A stretch of DNA of 44,580 bases, taken from the NCBI GenBank assembly GCA_900155495.1, contig FTLJ01000186.1:1-44580 (forward strand), in the 5' to 3' direction. This document shows positions 34,130 through 44,580 of the stretch, piece by piece (position 1 is the stretch's first letter; every line of letters begins with the position of its first letter). The translations under genes were made by a program, and so were the position numbers. The DNA comes from Porogramme epimiltina (Eukaryota; Basidiomycota; Agaricomycetes; Polyporales; Polyporaceae). The notes beneath the pieces were generated by a model. That model was not told the origin of the DNA. It saw only the letters and a program-made list of their open reading frames with translations, and ran no database searches.

Positions 34130-36387
34130 CTAGACCTCACCGTCCAGGCAAACGGGACGGACTTTTGGTGGTTCTTCAGCGACTGTCTGTGCAGTACTTG
34201 CTGTGTCCCCTTCAACCTCCGTGGTGATCTTGATGTCTATCATATCCGGATGTTGATCCTCAGAGGCCTAGGGGCCCCGGTGCATCATCAGCAACTGATA
34301 CGGGTTGCACAAAGATACAAAGGGGAGCGCACAGAGGGGAGGTTCCATCGTTGGATAGTTGCGAGACGGTTCGCGCGCGAGAATGCATGTCGACCCAGAA
34401 TGGCGGCGTTCATGACGTCTTCGCCCCCCGAAACGATGTGTTTCCGGGAATTGAGTCTGCGTGAGGTAAACGCGCCTTAGCCCGGGATTGAACTATATTC
34501 GACAAAGTGTACTAGACTGACACGCTAAGGAGTGTATTGGCATACACTGGAGATCCACGAAGGGTCAGTTGTCATTGAGCATGATAAGGCGCAAGCAAAT
34601 ACGCACGACGTGTGGTAATTAAGCTGGGGATGGCCCACCACATGGTATTTGGGAGCGCACAAACCTAGAGAGTCGCATATAATCAGGAAGATGGTGCGAG
34701 TAGAAGGAAGTGACACTCACTAAGACAAATCCTAGAATGTCCAAAACGCTAACGGCCTTTCATCAAACGACAATACAACGTTCATAGGTATGCACGAACG
34801 TGAACAGTAGGCCTGATAGTATGTGAGCATGTGCAGGATGATCGGAGCAAGTATGCATACCTGTATTGATGACATGAATCATAAAGCGATCCGCCATTGA
34901 CTCTCCACTTGAGAACGGAAGTCGTAAGTATTGGGTGTCACGTGATGTAGGTGCGAAGACCGCACCTCGTCTGCCTTGTCCTCCGACCTTTATGAAGCAC
35001 AACGAGGAGCGATCCGGTGAGTGTGACATCTTCTAATACGACAACACCAGCAGAAAGAGCAATAAACGTCTACATTGATGCACGTCAGAACCTGCAATCC
35101 GCTCTGCCATATCCGGTGTCGGCGTACCCTGTCGTTGCTCAGGAAGTTTATGCTATTTGTGGACACTCTAGGTGATTCGGTAAGGTATGAGATTTCACAT
35201 TTACACCTAAGAACGTGATTGGTGACACACCCTTTGAAGGTGAGGTCTGTTGAGTGATAACTTAGTGTGACATTCAGAGACGAAAAGAACACCCACATAT
35301 CGCACAGCCTGAGCGTCGAGAACACGTCATCAGCATCAAGCAACCACGCCCAGATGTACTTTATAAACATACCTAGTCGTGTAGCAAAGAAGAATATCTG
35401 TCGAGTTGGTGAGCACTTGACCCAAGAAGTTCTGACGGTATGGAGGACGCTCACCGTGAACGCTGCTGCTACCTTGAACCGAAAGCCAACTACAGGGAGG
35501 TAGTGAGGCCGCGATCGCGTACTCAGACTTCCTAAGATCACTCACTCATCGATACTCGACGCGCGAAGAACCTAACAATGACTTCGTCAGCGGAGGGGAG
35601 CCGGAAATGCCAGAAGTACCTACAACTGGGAGGATATCGCCGCGAATGTCTAGCTGATGTCTCAGAGGCGGGTGCAAAATAGACGTATAGGGAGCTTACC
35701 GCGAGCAAATACACGAGCTAATGGAGAGAACAAGATCATTGTAAGCAGTAACAACCACTTTTAAGCTAACTTCCGCGTACATTCAAAGACCTATTATCCT
35801 ACTTTAGAATCTTTTCTCGTCAATAAAAAGGTCGAGCTCACCATACGGAAGCTCTTAAGGCATTGGCGTTCATGTAGTTGGTGACGCAGTAGTGATAACT
35901 GGTGAAGAAGGGGGACGATTAGAGCGAACCAGGTACCTGGGTGACTACTCACAGAGTGTGTATGATTAGCACCACCCCCACAGTCTCAAACAGGCTGAAA
36001 ATGACGTTAGAGGGCGGACTGAACACTGAATCAGCTCTCGCACCATGACAGGGCCACCTTCAAAGTCATCCCAACGGGTGTCAGGGATAAACGTTGATCG
36101 CCGCAGATCGGACCAAAAACGCACCATCGTTCGTATGAACGTTGTGTCCTTTAGGTGCGTGCGCATATACCGATACGTTTGCAGAATGCTGATTCCATAC
36201 AGGCTATAATGAGCGTTCAAAGTCAGTTCTTGCCACGCCATCTGTAGTTGACACATCACGACACATACATGGTGCTCAGGAACGCAGCTATCAGCATAGC
36301 GCCAAGAGAATCGTCAACTCGGGCGGGCTGAGCGGGGGCCATAGTAGCATTCGCCATCGTGGCCGCAACCAAGGGCGAGAGTGTCAT
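34130..36387 (-). CDS. DUF6534-type multi-pass membrane protein (paralog E)
   Basis: The start is set at 36387 (MTLSPLVAATMANATM), although an in-frame Met exists at 36555; a TTTATG TATA-like word lies about 45 bp upstream of 36387. The first exon ends VDDSLGAMLIAAFLSTM and joins LYGISILQTYRYMRTHLKD near 36155-36210. Then FETVGVVLIIHTL near 35960-35985, YHYCVTNYMNANAL near 35860-35910, a FKVAAAFTV segment near 35460-35480 and HVINTG near 34860-34880. The block LGRHAFSRANRLATIQRWNL is near 34342-34400. The last exon holds MIDIKITTEVEGD (near 34205-34245) and ends with TAG at 34130-34132. It appears intact; function unknown. Confidence 0.78.
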
Positions 36388-38217
36388 CGTGCGTTGTTGT
36401 AGCGCTTCACAGGCGCATATGCGGGCGCATAAAGTCGGCCAGTGCGTCCGCGCGATGCGGCGTAAGGTTTGACGAACAGCTTCGCGAAGAGCACTTCTGC
36501 GAACGGAACCGATTGCGGGTGCGTCGCACCCACGCGCCGGCGGCTGCGAAGTCACGGCGTTCGTTGAGCGGGACAGCCTTCGAGGCTTCTAACCCGATCG
36601 TAGCGGCGCTCCTGTACCTTCTTTCTGAATAAGGGGTCGGAGAGCGGGCGAATGGTGAGCCCACCTGCTCTACGCTGGCAGTGCAGTTGAAACCGAGTCG
36701 TGCCACGTTCCGGGCGTCCGAGAATTATACAGGTATCTCTGCATAGTAGCTGCCGGCAATGACCGCCTGGAGTAGCAGAGTCTCTTTTGAACCTGAACAG
36801 GCAGCTGTTAGTAGAGACACATAAGGATTATGAATGGGCTGACCACATAGTAGTGTCCAGGAGCGTGTGAGAGACACGCATCCGTGTCTCAGGGCTCAGT
36901 GGCGATACAATCGGACTCAGGCCACGTTGGACGGTGGCTATAAACAACGCCATCTCCGCTGTTAAGGTTCTTCATCGTCCACCATGGATATATGCCCATC
37001 TGAAATCCTATGGAATGCACAGGTCAGCTTCAGAAAACAAGCGCGGTCAACCGCGAGGAATCGAACCATCAGCTTTCGCGGTTAAGTACTGTATCCCCGA
37101 TGATTCATGAAAGGGTCCCTCGGAACTTGGTGGAGGTCTCATATGATGAAGCTCGAGTTGAAAGCACATGGTCTGTTGTGGAGACACGAGCTGCATCGGC
37201 AAAACCATGTTACAACCGGGCCCCGTGCGGTAGCCTGGAAGCTGACGTTCTGTGTTGCTAGTTGGTGCGGGGCGGAGGTTTTAACACGAGACGTACGATC
37301 AACATGGAGATGAGAAGCCGGCTCGTACGCTCCTCTGAGCATTGCAACCACAAGATACCCGCGCATGTGGCACCAGGAACCTGAACAACAGAAGCAGTTT
37401 CGTCTTTCGGGGGCCGGAATGGAGATAAGCCTAGACGAAACCTCACACGGCTTGGGATTGCGGCGTGGACCACATGAATGCGTGAAATAGGGTGAAGAAA
37501 TACTGCTGTATACATCACAGAAGAAAGAAAGCTGTACGTGCATCAGTGATAGTGAGGGCACCAGCCGTACGCGTCCTTGTGAATGTGTCCAGGCTTCTGC
37601 ACTCCCTCATTCCGCCCCTCTCGTCGCTCGCCGTATGCCACAATCGAGTGATCCTGCCATCGCAAACCAATTCACCACTCCCACCAGCGAAATGCACGTA
37701 CAAGAAGGAGCGAGGCCGCGTGCAAGCAAAAAGCGCGCTTGTGGAATCCATGCCTGAAAATTTGCACATGCACGGGGTAGATGGGGTTGAGGAAGACAAG
37801 ATACCAGGGGCCACGAGGGGAGCATGTAAATGGACCCTCCCTTGTAAACCATGGGAGTAGAGACGAGCCAGACAGAGGGGAGGGCAATGGGCGAGACGAA
37901 GATGAGTATAGGGGCCCGCCATGCGAGGACTCGGAAGCGTGCGGAATTGAGCGCCGGAGGAGCGCACGTGATCTATTCACCGCCATCCCTCGTCCGTTTT
38001 GCTCTCGCTATCAACCACGCTGCGTCCCTCTGAATCTCCAGTCAGAGTCGTTTCGTGCCTCTTATGCAGAGCCAGGCTGACAGGCACAATGAGACCGAGA
38101 CTAGCACTTATACTCTCCCGCCTAAGCTCTCCTTGAATTGGCCCGGGGCGATCAAGATTTCTCATGCCAGTACTCCAAGTATTACGAAACGCTCGCTATA
38201 GATTCGTCTTTCGTACC
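36388..38217. other. Intergenic region between paralogs E and F
   Basis: Holds a perfect hairpin GAGACACG-CATC-CGTGTCTC (36871-36890) and an AACCGCGA/TCGCGGTT pair (37049-37056 / 37076-37083) enclosing a B-box-like GGTTCGATTCC on the - strand. The long - frame 37515-37967 has overlapping open frames and no motif. No gene is called. Confidence 0.35.
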
Positions 38218-40279
38218 CTACACATCACCAATCTCGCAATACTCCTGTACGACGGCGGAGATTTGTCAGTAGGCAGACATATCATCTTGAAGAGGAGCTT
38301 ATGACTCACAACACTGCCATGTGACTGCGAGTCATTGTGAGGTGCACGGGTTACGAGAGCAGAAATATTCAACTGCAAAGTGATATGCAGCGCAAGTCAC
38401 AGTAGTATTTACAGTCAGTAGCTGTCCTATCAGACGCATCTAGCACTCACCGACATAGTACCGTTAACGTTGGACCGGAAGTGAGATCGAGCGTTGAGCC
38501 CCCCAAGAAGCGAGTTTGCATACACTATCAAATGAATCCTTGCTGTCAGGAAGCGCATAGACTTCGTGAATCTCAAGCTAGCCTATGGAGACACTACTTA
38601 CACTTTACTTGTATCTCTATCATTCCGAAAAACACGATACTACTCTTCTCGAAGAAGAACTGTCGTCGACGTGCGCGAGAGGCGATGCCTAGTTAGTGCC
38701 TCCGCGATGGAGCAGGTTACTACGTACCAGGAGGAGGCTAACGATGGATACGACACTACACGAAGAAAGTCAGACATGGGTGCAACTCGGTGTAATAGCA
38801 GCATGACCTGCCTTATAATTGCACCCGTATTGACTGTATATAACAGAATGAGGTTGACCATGCTGTTCCACCTCCTGGAGCTCATGATCAATCATCAGCA
38901 CCACAGCCTGGTAATACAAGGGCTCCTGTGTTCTCACCCTGTGTGCGCTGGGTAAGGGCAATGAAGCTTGAGGTAATATACGAGCAGAAGCGCAACGAGA
39001 GTATCGATCATTGCAGCAGATGTCAAGCTAGTAGTAACGATTATCTGAGGATCCGTGCGTGCGTTATGAATAAGCAGATAACACAACGTAATCAGGTTTC
39101 GCTGCGATAAGCTAATACGAAGAATATGATTACTTACTCGCATGGCTTTAGAGTCCTGTAGTGCAGCCCAATTAGAGACAACAGCGCAAAGGTAGACACA
39201 TGCTGGTAATTAGAGGATATCGTGAGAGGGCTTGCATATAGAAGAGAACCGTGAACTAGTATACGAGGAAATATACCTAAAGTGAATGCTAGGAGGCAAC
39301 GAAGATGTCAGTGACTGGTTCTTGAACGGACGTGTTGGGGAGCGGGTTGTACCTATCCTAAAGAGGCTCAACAGGCACTGTTGAGATATAGCGATACTCG
39401 ATTAAGATATAGCTTGGAATAAGCAACCTGTATAACATACCAGCAAGGACGTCCAGATTTTGGACTTCCCGCTCACTATTCCAATATATTAGTAGTCATC
39501 TACGGAGCCCGGAGAATAAAAGAGGCACCGACTTATCCAAATCTTCCGTATATACCAGCTGGTGGGTGTACTGCATCAGCGGCTGGATGTGGTGATACAC
39601 GATAAAAGGAGACTGACCAATATGCGCACGCCGGAATGAGTGCCTAGCCCGGGGTAGTTGTCAGAATTGAGACAAGGCTTGCTTTTTATAAATTGACTTA
39701 CACCACAGACATCAATGGCCTCGAGTATGGTTGTCAGCCGGAATGACACTCATAACGACAAAAGTGGCTGCTTACTATGATGCTCCTATTGGGGTATTAG
39801 CTGTGTATATAATCGCCCTCTTATGTGCTTACCATGGTATCGTGTTGAGCCTGTCCAAGTCTCCAAACCCAGTAACTAAGTAAAAGTACACTGCGTGGAG
39901 GCAGGCTATCGTGTGAACAGTCTCAAGGCCGCTGTAGGGAGTATTGAGCACTCGGTGTAGCGACACGGGTTTTGCAGACAGATAGACGAACAAGGTTGTA
40001 GAAACCTACAGTCGGAAATTTGCGCGTAAGCCCAACATAACCTTCATTAGTGTGTCTCAGGGTGTGCGCACCAAAATCTTCAGAGGTAGGGAATCATTGT
40101 GGTACTTCTGAAAATAAATGAGGACTTGAATTATGGTGATTCCGTAGACCCTGAGGACAATGGGGAGTATATAAGGAAACATAGCTAAGTTGAAAAATGC
40201 GGAACGCTCACATGCATGCGAACATCATCTCCGACAAAAAACCACCAACAAAATGCGAGGGCGTGATTGGAGACGTCAT
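38218..40279 (-). CDS. DUF6534-type multi-pass membrane protein (paralog F)
   Basis: The first exon starts at 40279 (MTSPITPSHFVGGFLSEMMF) and joins VYGITIIQVLIYFQKYHND near 40085-40145. Next come ETVHTIACLHAVYFYLVTGF with GDLDRLNTIPW at 39835-39945, SAAMIDTLVALLLVYYL near 38955-39020, MVNLILLYTVNTGAI near 38825-38870, FFGMIEIQVK near 38595-38640 and VYANSLLGGLNARSHFRSNV near 38462-38525. Two short exons encode LNISALVTRAPHNDSQSHG (38313-38375) and EYCEIGDV, ending in TAG at 38218-38220. It differs from B-E: it lacks the LATIERW block and the IDIKVTTE tail and has its own short tail, shared with G. The exons between 39150 and 39830 were not fully resolved. Confidence 0.72.
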
Positions 40280-41675
40280 TATTGAAGCAGGTCAGCAAGG
40301 AGAATTGGAGATGAGAACGAACTGGGAGGTCTTATTGGAAAGTGGAAGCGCCCTCAATCTGTCCTTTTCAGAATGAAATCGAGAGTCCTATTGGAGTGAC
40401 CGAGACGAAAGCGGTGATCTGAATGACTCAGAGCTTGATGGCATCGGAGTAGGTGAAGAGTGCACGAGTCGTGATTGTGAAGGACGCTGGTGTTCAAAAC
40501 ACCGACGTCCTGGAAGCTTGTGACGTCGGAGGAACACGTCAATTCTCCGGGGAGAAGCTACGTACGTATAAGACGCTGTGCTCTCGAGCTCTTCCCCGTT
40601 TCCCCGCCTATTTTGCAGTCGGCATATGACTCCGATTCGGAGCGCCTCCCGTCTTCTAACACCCTAGCGCTAAAAACGTCATTCTGAGTGGCCGCACAGC
40701 ACGAGTTCACGGTCAAGTTCACCGTGTCAAGTACACTTTAGCCCCACCGATAATTACCCTGTATTGCATCGTACGTATCTGGTGACAATATTCGAGCCGT
40801 AACCCTGACATTCTACTACCGTTGAGTTTGACCTGGACCGAATTCGCGTTATTCGGCTCTCTGTGAACGAAAAATCACGCGCCCAGGGACTGCAGCCACG
40901 TTCACACAAAGAGTTGGTACATGGGTAAGAAAAAAAATTGCATACACACCCTGGGGAAAGGTGCTAAAAGGTGGGAAGTCAGGGGATACGCGGCTGAGAA
41001 AGTGGCAGTATGCTGACGTAGTGACATTATAAGACCCGGGCGTACTCGAGGAGAACTAGGCAGAGACGAGGGCAGTGGCCGAAAGGGCCCGGGATGACGG
41101 CGAACGTTACAGTCACCGGGGACATTGGCTTATGATACAATGTGAGATATGGAAGTATCATTAGTAAAATTATTCAACATGATTCATCTGATAACCGCGA
41201 AGATACATTTTTGCATCATGCAAAGTTCGCTTTCAATGATTCCAGCCATGAAATGGCGTGTATCATGAGCCATGAAACAGCGTGTTTCATTGGGCGAATT
41301 ACCAAAAAAGGCAATTCCTTCAATGAAACACCCATTATCATTCAATGCGATCAAAATGTTTTTACTTGGGATAACGAATGTTTTATGCAAGGTTCGTATC
41401 CAATATTTTACCTATGATATGCACGGAGACATGGATGTCCCATGTTGAATAAAGTTCATCAAATGTTGATGACACACCATGTTTCATGGGTCGATGCCCC
41501 CGGTGAGTCAACGCGCGCTACCTCGGAAAAGCCCGAAATGCCGAAACGCCGATGCCACGGCCGGCGCCCGCGCTTCCCGGGATTCGACGAGGCTATGTCC
41601 ATAAGCGCCCATTGACTCCCCAGTCCACTCAAAGCGCTCTCCTTGTCAGCACATCAGCGGGTATGACGGTAGTTA
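40280..41675. other. Intergenic region, no gene recognised
   Basis: Contains the palindromic segment at 41282-41331 (separate entry). The frames at 41142-41417 (+) and 41184-41390 (-) coincide with this palindromic DNA and are not called. Confidence 0.4.
41282..41331. repeat. Hairpin with GTTTCAT arms
   Basis: GTGTTTCATTGGGCGAATT (41282-41300) pairs with AATTCCTTCAATGAAACAC (41313-41331), with three mismatches and a 12-nt loop. Related words CATGAAA and TTTCATGG recur on both sides (41247-41285, 41479-41490), suggesting a decayed foldback family. Confidence 0.6.
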
Positions 41676-42331
41676 TCGGACTTTATTCATAAGTGTTCTC
41701 GCCATCAATGATCACGCGTGATCACTCACTTTCACTCACTTTCACTCACTTTCACTCACTTTCATCGGCAGTCACCAGATATCATACGCTTTCACTCGTT
41801 ATACCACGTCTATTGTGGCTTGACGCTGCTCATCCGTGTTTTCTGTGTTTCACTCGCATTCATCCATGGCTACTAAGGCGCCCGAATACCCGGGTATATG
41901 CACGTTCACATACATTCATTCACAATCATCCATGATCACCCGATCACGTTTTAAATCATACACTTTCATCCACTTTCATTCAGTGAGAGAAGAGAAATCT
42001 GTCTCGGCGTAGTGGATGATCATGAATGAACACGAGTGAACACAACACTATCAATCAGGTGGGCGCCTAGGCGCCCCTAAATGGAAGTCGATGAACATCA
42101 ATGAACACGAATGATCATGAGTGATCATATGACTAAGCCATACTGCCTACTCTGTGGATGAAACCTTGTGAAAGTCGATGAATGGATCATATTTCTAACG
42201 AACATCTAATGAACATGGATGAACATGGATTAACATGGATGAACATGGATGAACATGTGTGATCACGCATGATCACGTGTGAATGTGAATGAAAGTGGAT
42301 GATTCAGATAAACCGAGGGAATAAAGTCCGA
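41676..42331. mobile_element. Foldback-type element with internal decamer tandem repeats
   Basis: Perfect 13-bp inverted ends, TCGGACTTTATTC (41676-41688) and GAATAAAGTCCGA (42319-42331), bound ~656 bp. The left half contains about four copies of ACTTTCACTC (41727-41764), TGATCAC palindromes (41709-41725) and further CACTTTCA words. The right half contains the complementary style: about five copies of GAACATGGAT (42211-42260), TGATCACGCATGATCACGTG and GAATGAAAGTGG. A perfect 16-bp palindrome, GGGCGCCTAGGCGCCC (42061-42076), lies near the centre. There is no coding sequence. The build resembles Foldback/MITE elements with subterminal repeats. No clear target duplication was found. Confidence 0.7.
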
Positions 42332-42675
42332 AAACCCGCCTCATAAGCGGGCCTCTGAAAGGAGCGAAACCAATTTCTACCACGCTATACACACTTTCAT
42401 ACGCTTTACCTTGACATCACCCTGACACCCGCCTCCTATGTGTCCCAGGAGGTAGCAGATAACTCAATATGTGCCCTAGTGTCTGTATTTACACGCGACG
42501 TGCCTTTGCGATACTGATACATGGGCAGGCCAACTACTTTACTTCCTCCGGAGGGCATGCGAAGTCTCAATTTTGTTATCCATACCCACGTAAGTGCGCT
42601 GTGAATCTCTTGATCAACAACACGGCCTTGAGAGCCCGTGTCAAGATTTTTCCTAGTATGCCAGTGCAATGTATA
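42332..42675. other. Short spacer between the foldback element and paralog G
   Basis: No gene is evident. A 7-bp inverted pair, CCCGCCT/AGCGGGC-like, lies near 42335-42355 just outside the foldback end. Confidence 0.3.
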
Positions 42676-43930
42676 TCAAACATTGTTTGCACCTTTCGTG
42701 CCCTCCACATCGCCCATCTGGTAGGACTCCTATAATTCGACGGAGATGTATCAATAGGCAGACATGTCGTCACGAAGAGAAATGCATCACTCACAACCCT
42801 ATCAAGTGACCTATTATGATGTGTACGGGTTACGACAGCAGAAACATTGAACTACAAAGTAACATGAAACGCCAGTTACAATAGTATTCCCAATACTACA
42901 GTAAGTAGATGTACTACCAGAGATATCCAATACTCACCGACATGGTACCATTAGCGTTGGAACCTGCGCTCCGGAAGTGAGATCGAGCGTTGAGCGCCCC
43001 GAGAAGCGAGTTTGCATACACTATAAAATGAATCCCTGCTGTGAGGAAGTACCTGGACTTTGTGAGGTGTAGACTACATAGACGCTACTTACGCTTTGCT
43101 TGTATTTCTATCATTCCGAAGAATATTATACTGTTCTTCTCAAAGAAGAACTAGTGTGGGTGTGCGCGAGAGGCGACGCTCTGTAACCGCCTCCGTGATA
43201 AAGTAGGTGACTACGTACTAGAAGGAGGCCAGCGATGGACACAGCGCTGTAAAGGAGAAGTTAGATAAAGCACAGCTCGGTGTGATAGCGGCATGACCTG
43301 CCTTATGATCGCGCCCGTATTGACTGTGTATAACAGGATGAGATTGACCATGTTGTTCCACCTCCTGGGGCTCAACAATGAGTACAACGGGCTCGCAATA
43401 CAAGGGCTCCTGTGTTCCCACCCTGTGTACGCTGGATAAGTGCTATGACACTTGAGGTAGTACATGAGCAGAAGGGCGACGAGGGTGTCAATTATTGCGG
43501 CGGATATCAAGCTGCCGATCACGATTATCTGCAAATCGGCATGTGCGTTAGAAATAAGCAGACGATTCAAACGAACTCAGAGCTCGTTGCGATAAGCTAC
43601 TACGAAGAATATGATGACTTACCAGCGTGGCTTTGGAGTCCTGCAGTGCAACCCAATTGGCCATGGAAGCACAAAGAGAAACAGATGCTAGTAATACGAG
43701 TACATCGTGAGAGGGAGTACATATAGAAGAGAAACGTGAACTATTATACAGGGAAACCTACTTAAGCTAAATGCTAGGATGGAAAGTAGGTGTCAGCGGC
43801 TGATTCTTGGACGGAAGTGTGGTCGGTGCTGTACCTATCCTAGAGAGACTTAGGAGACACTATTGAGATATTTAGAGCCTGAGTTAGAATATATGGCGGC
43901 AGATCTGTACATGAATAAATCAGTTCTAAC
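42676..43930 (-). pseudogene. 5'-truncated DUF6534 membrane protein copy (paralog G)
   Basis: The 3' two-thirds align with paralog F exon by exon: SAAIIDTLVALLLMYYL near 43455-43510, MVNLILLYTVNTGAI near 43310-43360, FFGMIEIQAK near 43095-43145, VYANSLLGALNARSHFRS-type sequence at 42965-43025, FNVSAVVTRTHHNRSLDRV near 42788-42852 and ESYQMGDVEGTKGANNV ending in TGA at 42676-42678. Similarity to F is lost near 43930, before the exons for the first membrane segments and start codon, and an unrelated segment and an NN gap follow. It may be a truncated duplicate, or a whole gene misassembled here. The surviving reading frame looks undamaged. Confidence 0.68.
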
Positions 43931-44580
43931 ACACGTTAATAAGCCAACGCGCTCACATAACACGAAATCGCGCTCATATTTTGATGTAAGCGCGCGTTAG
44001 ACGCCCAACGCGACCTTGAGGGGCCCTCCTNNTCCTTTTCCTGTTTTCTTCCATAAAAACACCTAGGACTCAATTTAGCATGCACATAGAGCACGAAAAT
44101 GAATTATTAGGGGGTACAATAAGGGAGGAACGCCCCCCAAGTAGGGGAGAGAGGGGCGTCCAAATTCGGAAGGTGCGGCACTACGGACCGCCTGCACTGG
44201 GCGCCTCCGACTTGCCCTCCGTCCGAGGAGCCACCTTCCCCGCCCCGGTGCTCACTTCGTACGGGGATGTCCCCATGATTCCCTAGAACGGCTCTAGTAG
44301 TACTCGTGTACTCACCAATTTGATATCTTACTTCTATTCCTAGGATTTATTAATCTATTGTAACTTCTGTATCTATTAGAACCATTACTAGTAGACTTCA
44401 GTTGAACCGATTATAGGCCCGCATAGTTACCATATTTGGGCAGCCTCCTATTCCGACAGCTTTGGAGCCTCCGAAAGTGTGGTTTTCACTCGTATTTTTG
44501 GAGGAACGTAGGCCCGATACCTCCCTCCCACGTATTGGAGGGTTCTTTTTCCAAAAAATCGAAGTTGAAAAAAGTATATA
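43931..44580. other. Unassigned sequence containing an assembly gap
   Basis: Two unresolved bases (NN) lie at 44031-44032. Just before them are repeated AACGCG and CGCGCTCA words (43945-44020). After them, GGAACGCCCCCC (near 44129) and GAGGGGCGTCC (near 44150) form an inverted pair. The last 300 bp are AT-rich. No gene was seen; it could be the edge of a transposon. Confidence 0.4.

Noticed and set aside
37515..37967. 150-codon - frame
   Set aside because: Overlaps other open frames in GC-rich DNA and has no recognisable domain or splice support.
41142..41417. Overlapping sense and antisense frames of 91 and 68 codons
   Set aside because: The DNA is palindromic here, so both strands read alike; no coding signals were found.
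41723..42260. Possible CRISPR-like array from regular short repeats
   Set aside because: The decamers abut each other with no spacers and lie inside inverted ends of a eukaryotic foldback element.

Overview
The window looks like nuclear DNA of a basidiomycete, most likely an Agaricomycete such as a wood-decay fungus. The evidence is genes split by many introns of about 45-70 nt with GT-AG borders, a NACHT/WD40 STAND protein, a run of DUF6534-type multi-pass membrane proteins (a family found almost only in Agaricomycetes), and no bacterial signals. Exon structures were worked out by hand from splice signals and protein similarity, so single exon edges may be wrong even where the gene call is sound.

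Layout. 0.4-1.9 kb: a small intron-rich gene of unknown function. 2.8-6.35 kb: a SNF2-family ATPase with both helicase lobes and a cysteine-bearing acidic insert. 8.0-10.3 kb: DUF6534 paralog A, on the + strand. 11.7-13.5 kb: a complete eight-exon alpha/beta hydrolase (453 aa) preceded by a short upstream ORF. 13.5-15.2 kb: a very GC-rich island with no credible gene. 15.3-17.5 kb: DUF6534 paralog B (-). 18.3-19.1 kb: AT-richer DNA bounded by inverted GC-rich ends. 19.6-25.9 kb: a STAND/NLR-like gene with a helical N-terminus, NACHT NTPase and WD40 repeats. Its WD40 part is interrupted by a 1.16-kb insertion rich in GCGTCTG repeats. 26.7-40.3 kb: four more DUF6534 paralogs (C-F), all on the - strand. 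40.3-42.7 kb: transposon-like foldback DNA. 42.7-43.9 kb: a seventh, 5'-truncated DUF6534 copy (G), closely related to F. 44.0 kb: an assembly gap (NN), then unassigned sequence.

The dominant theme is local amplification of DUF6534 membrane proteins around one NLR-like gene. Paralogs B-E share the YVINTG-type segment, an LATIERWNLP-type juxtamembrane block and a final exon with an IDIKVTTEVQGD-type motif. F and G have a different tail. No pathway can be assigned to the family from sequence. The remaining sequence holds small palindromes, a possible tRNA-derived SINE and duplicated upstream DNA.
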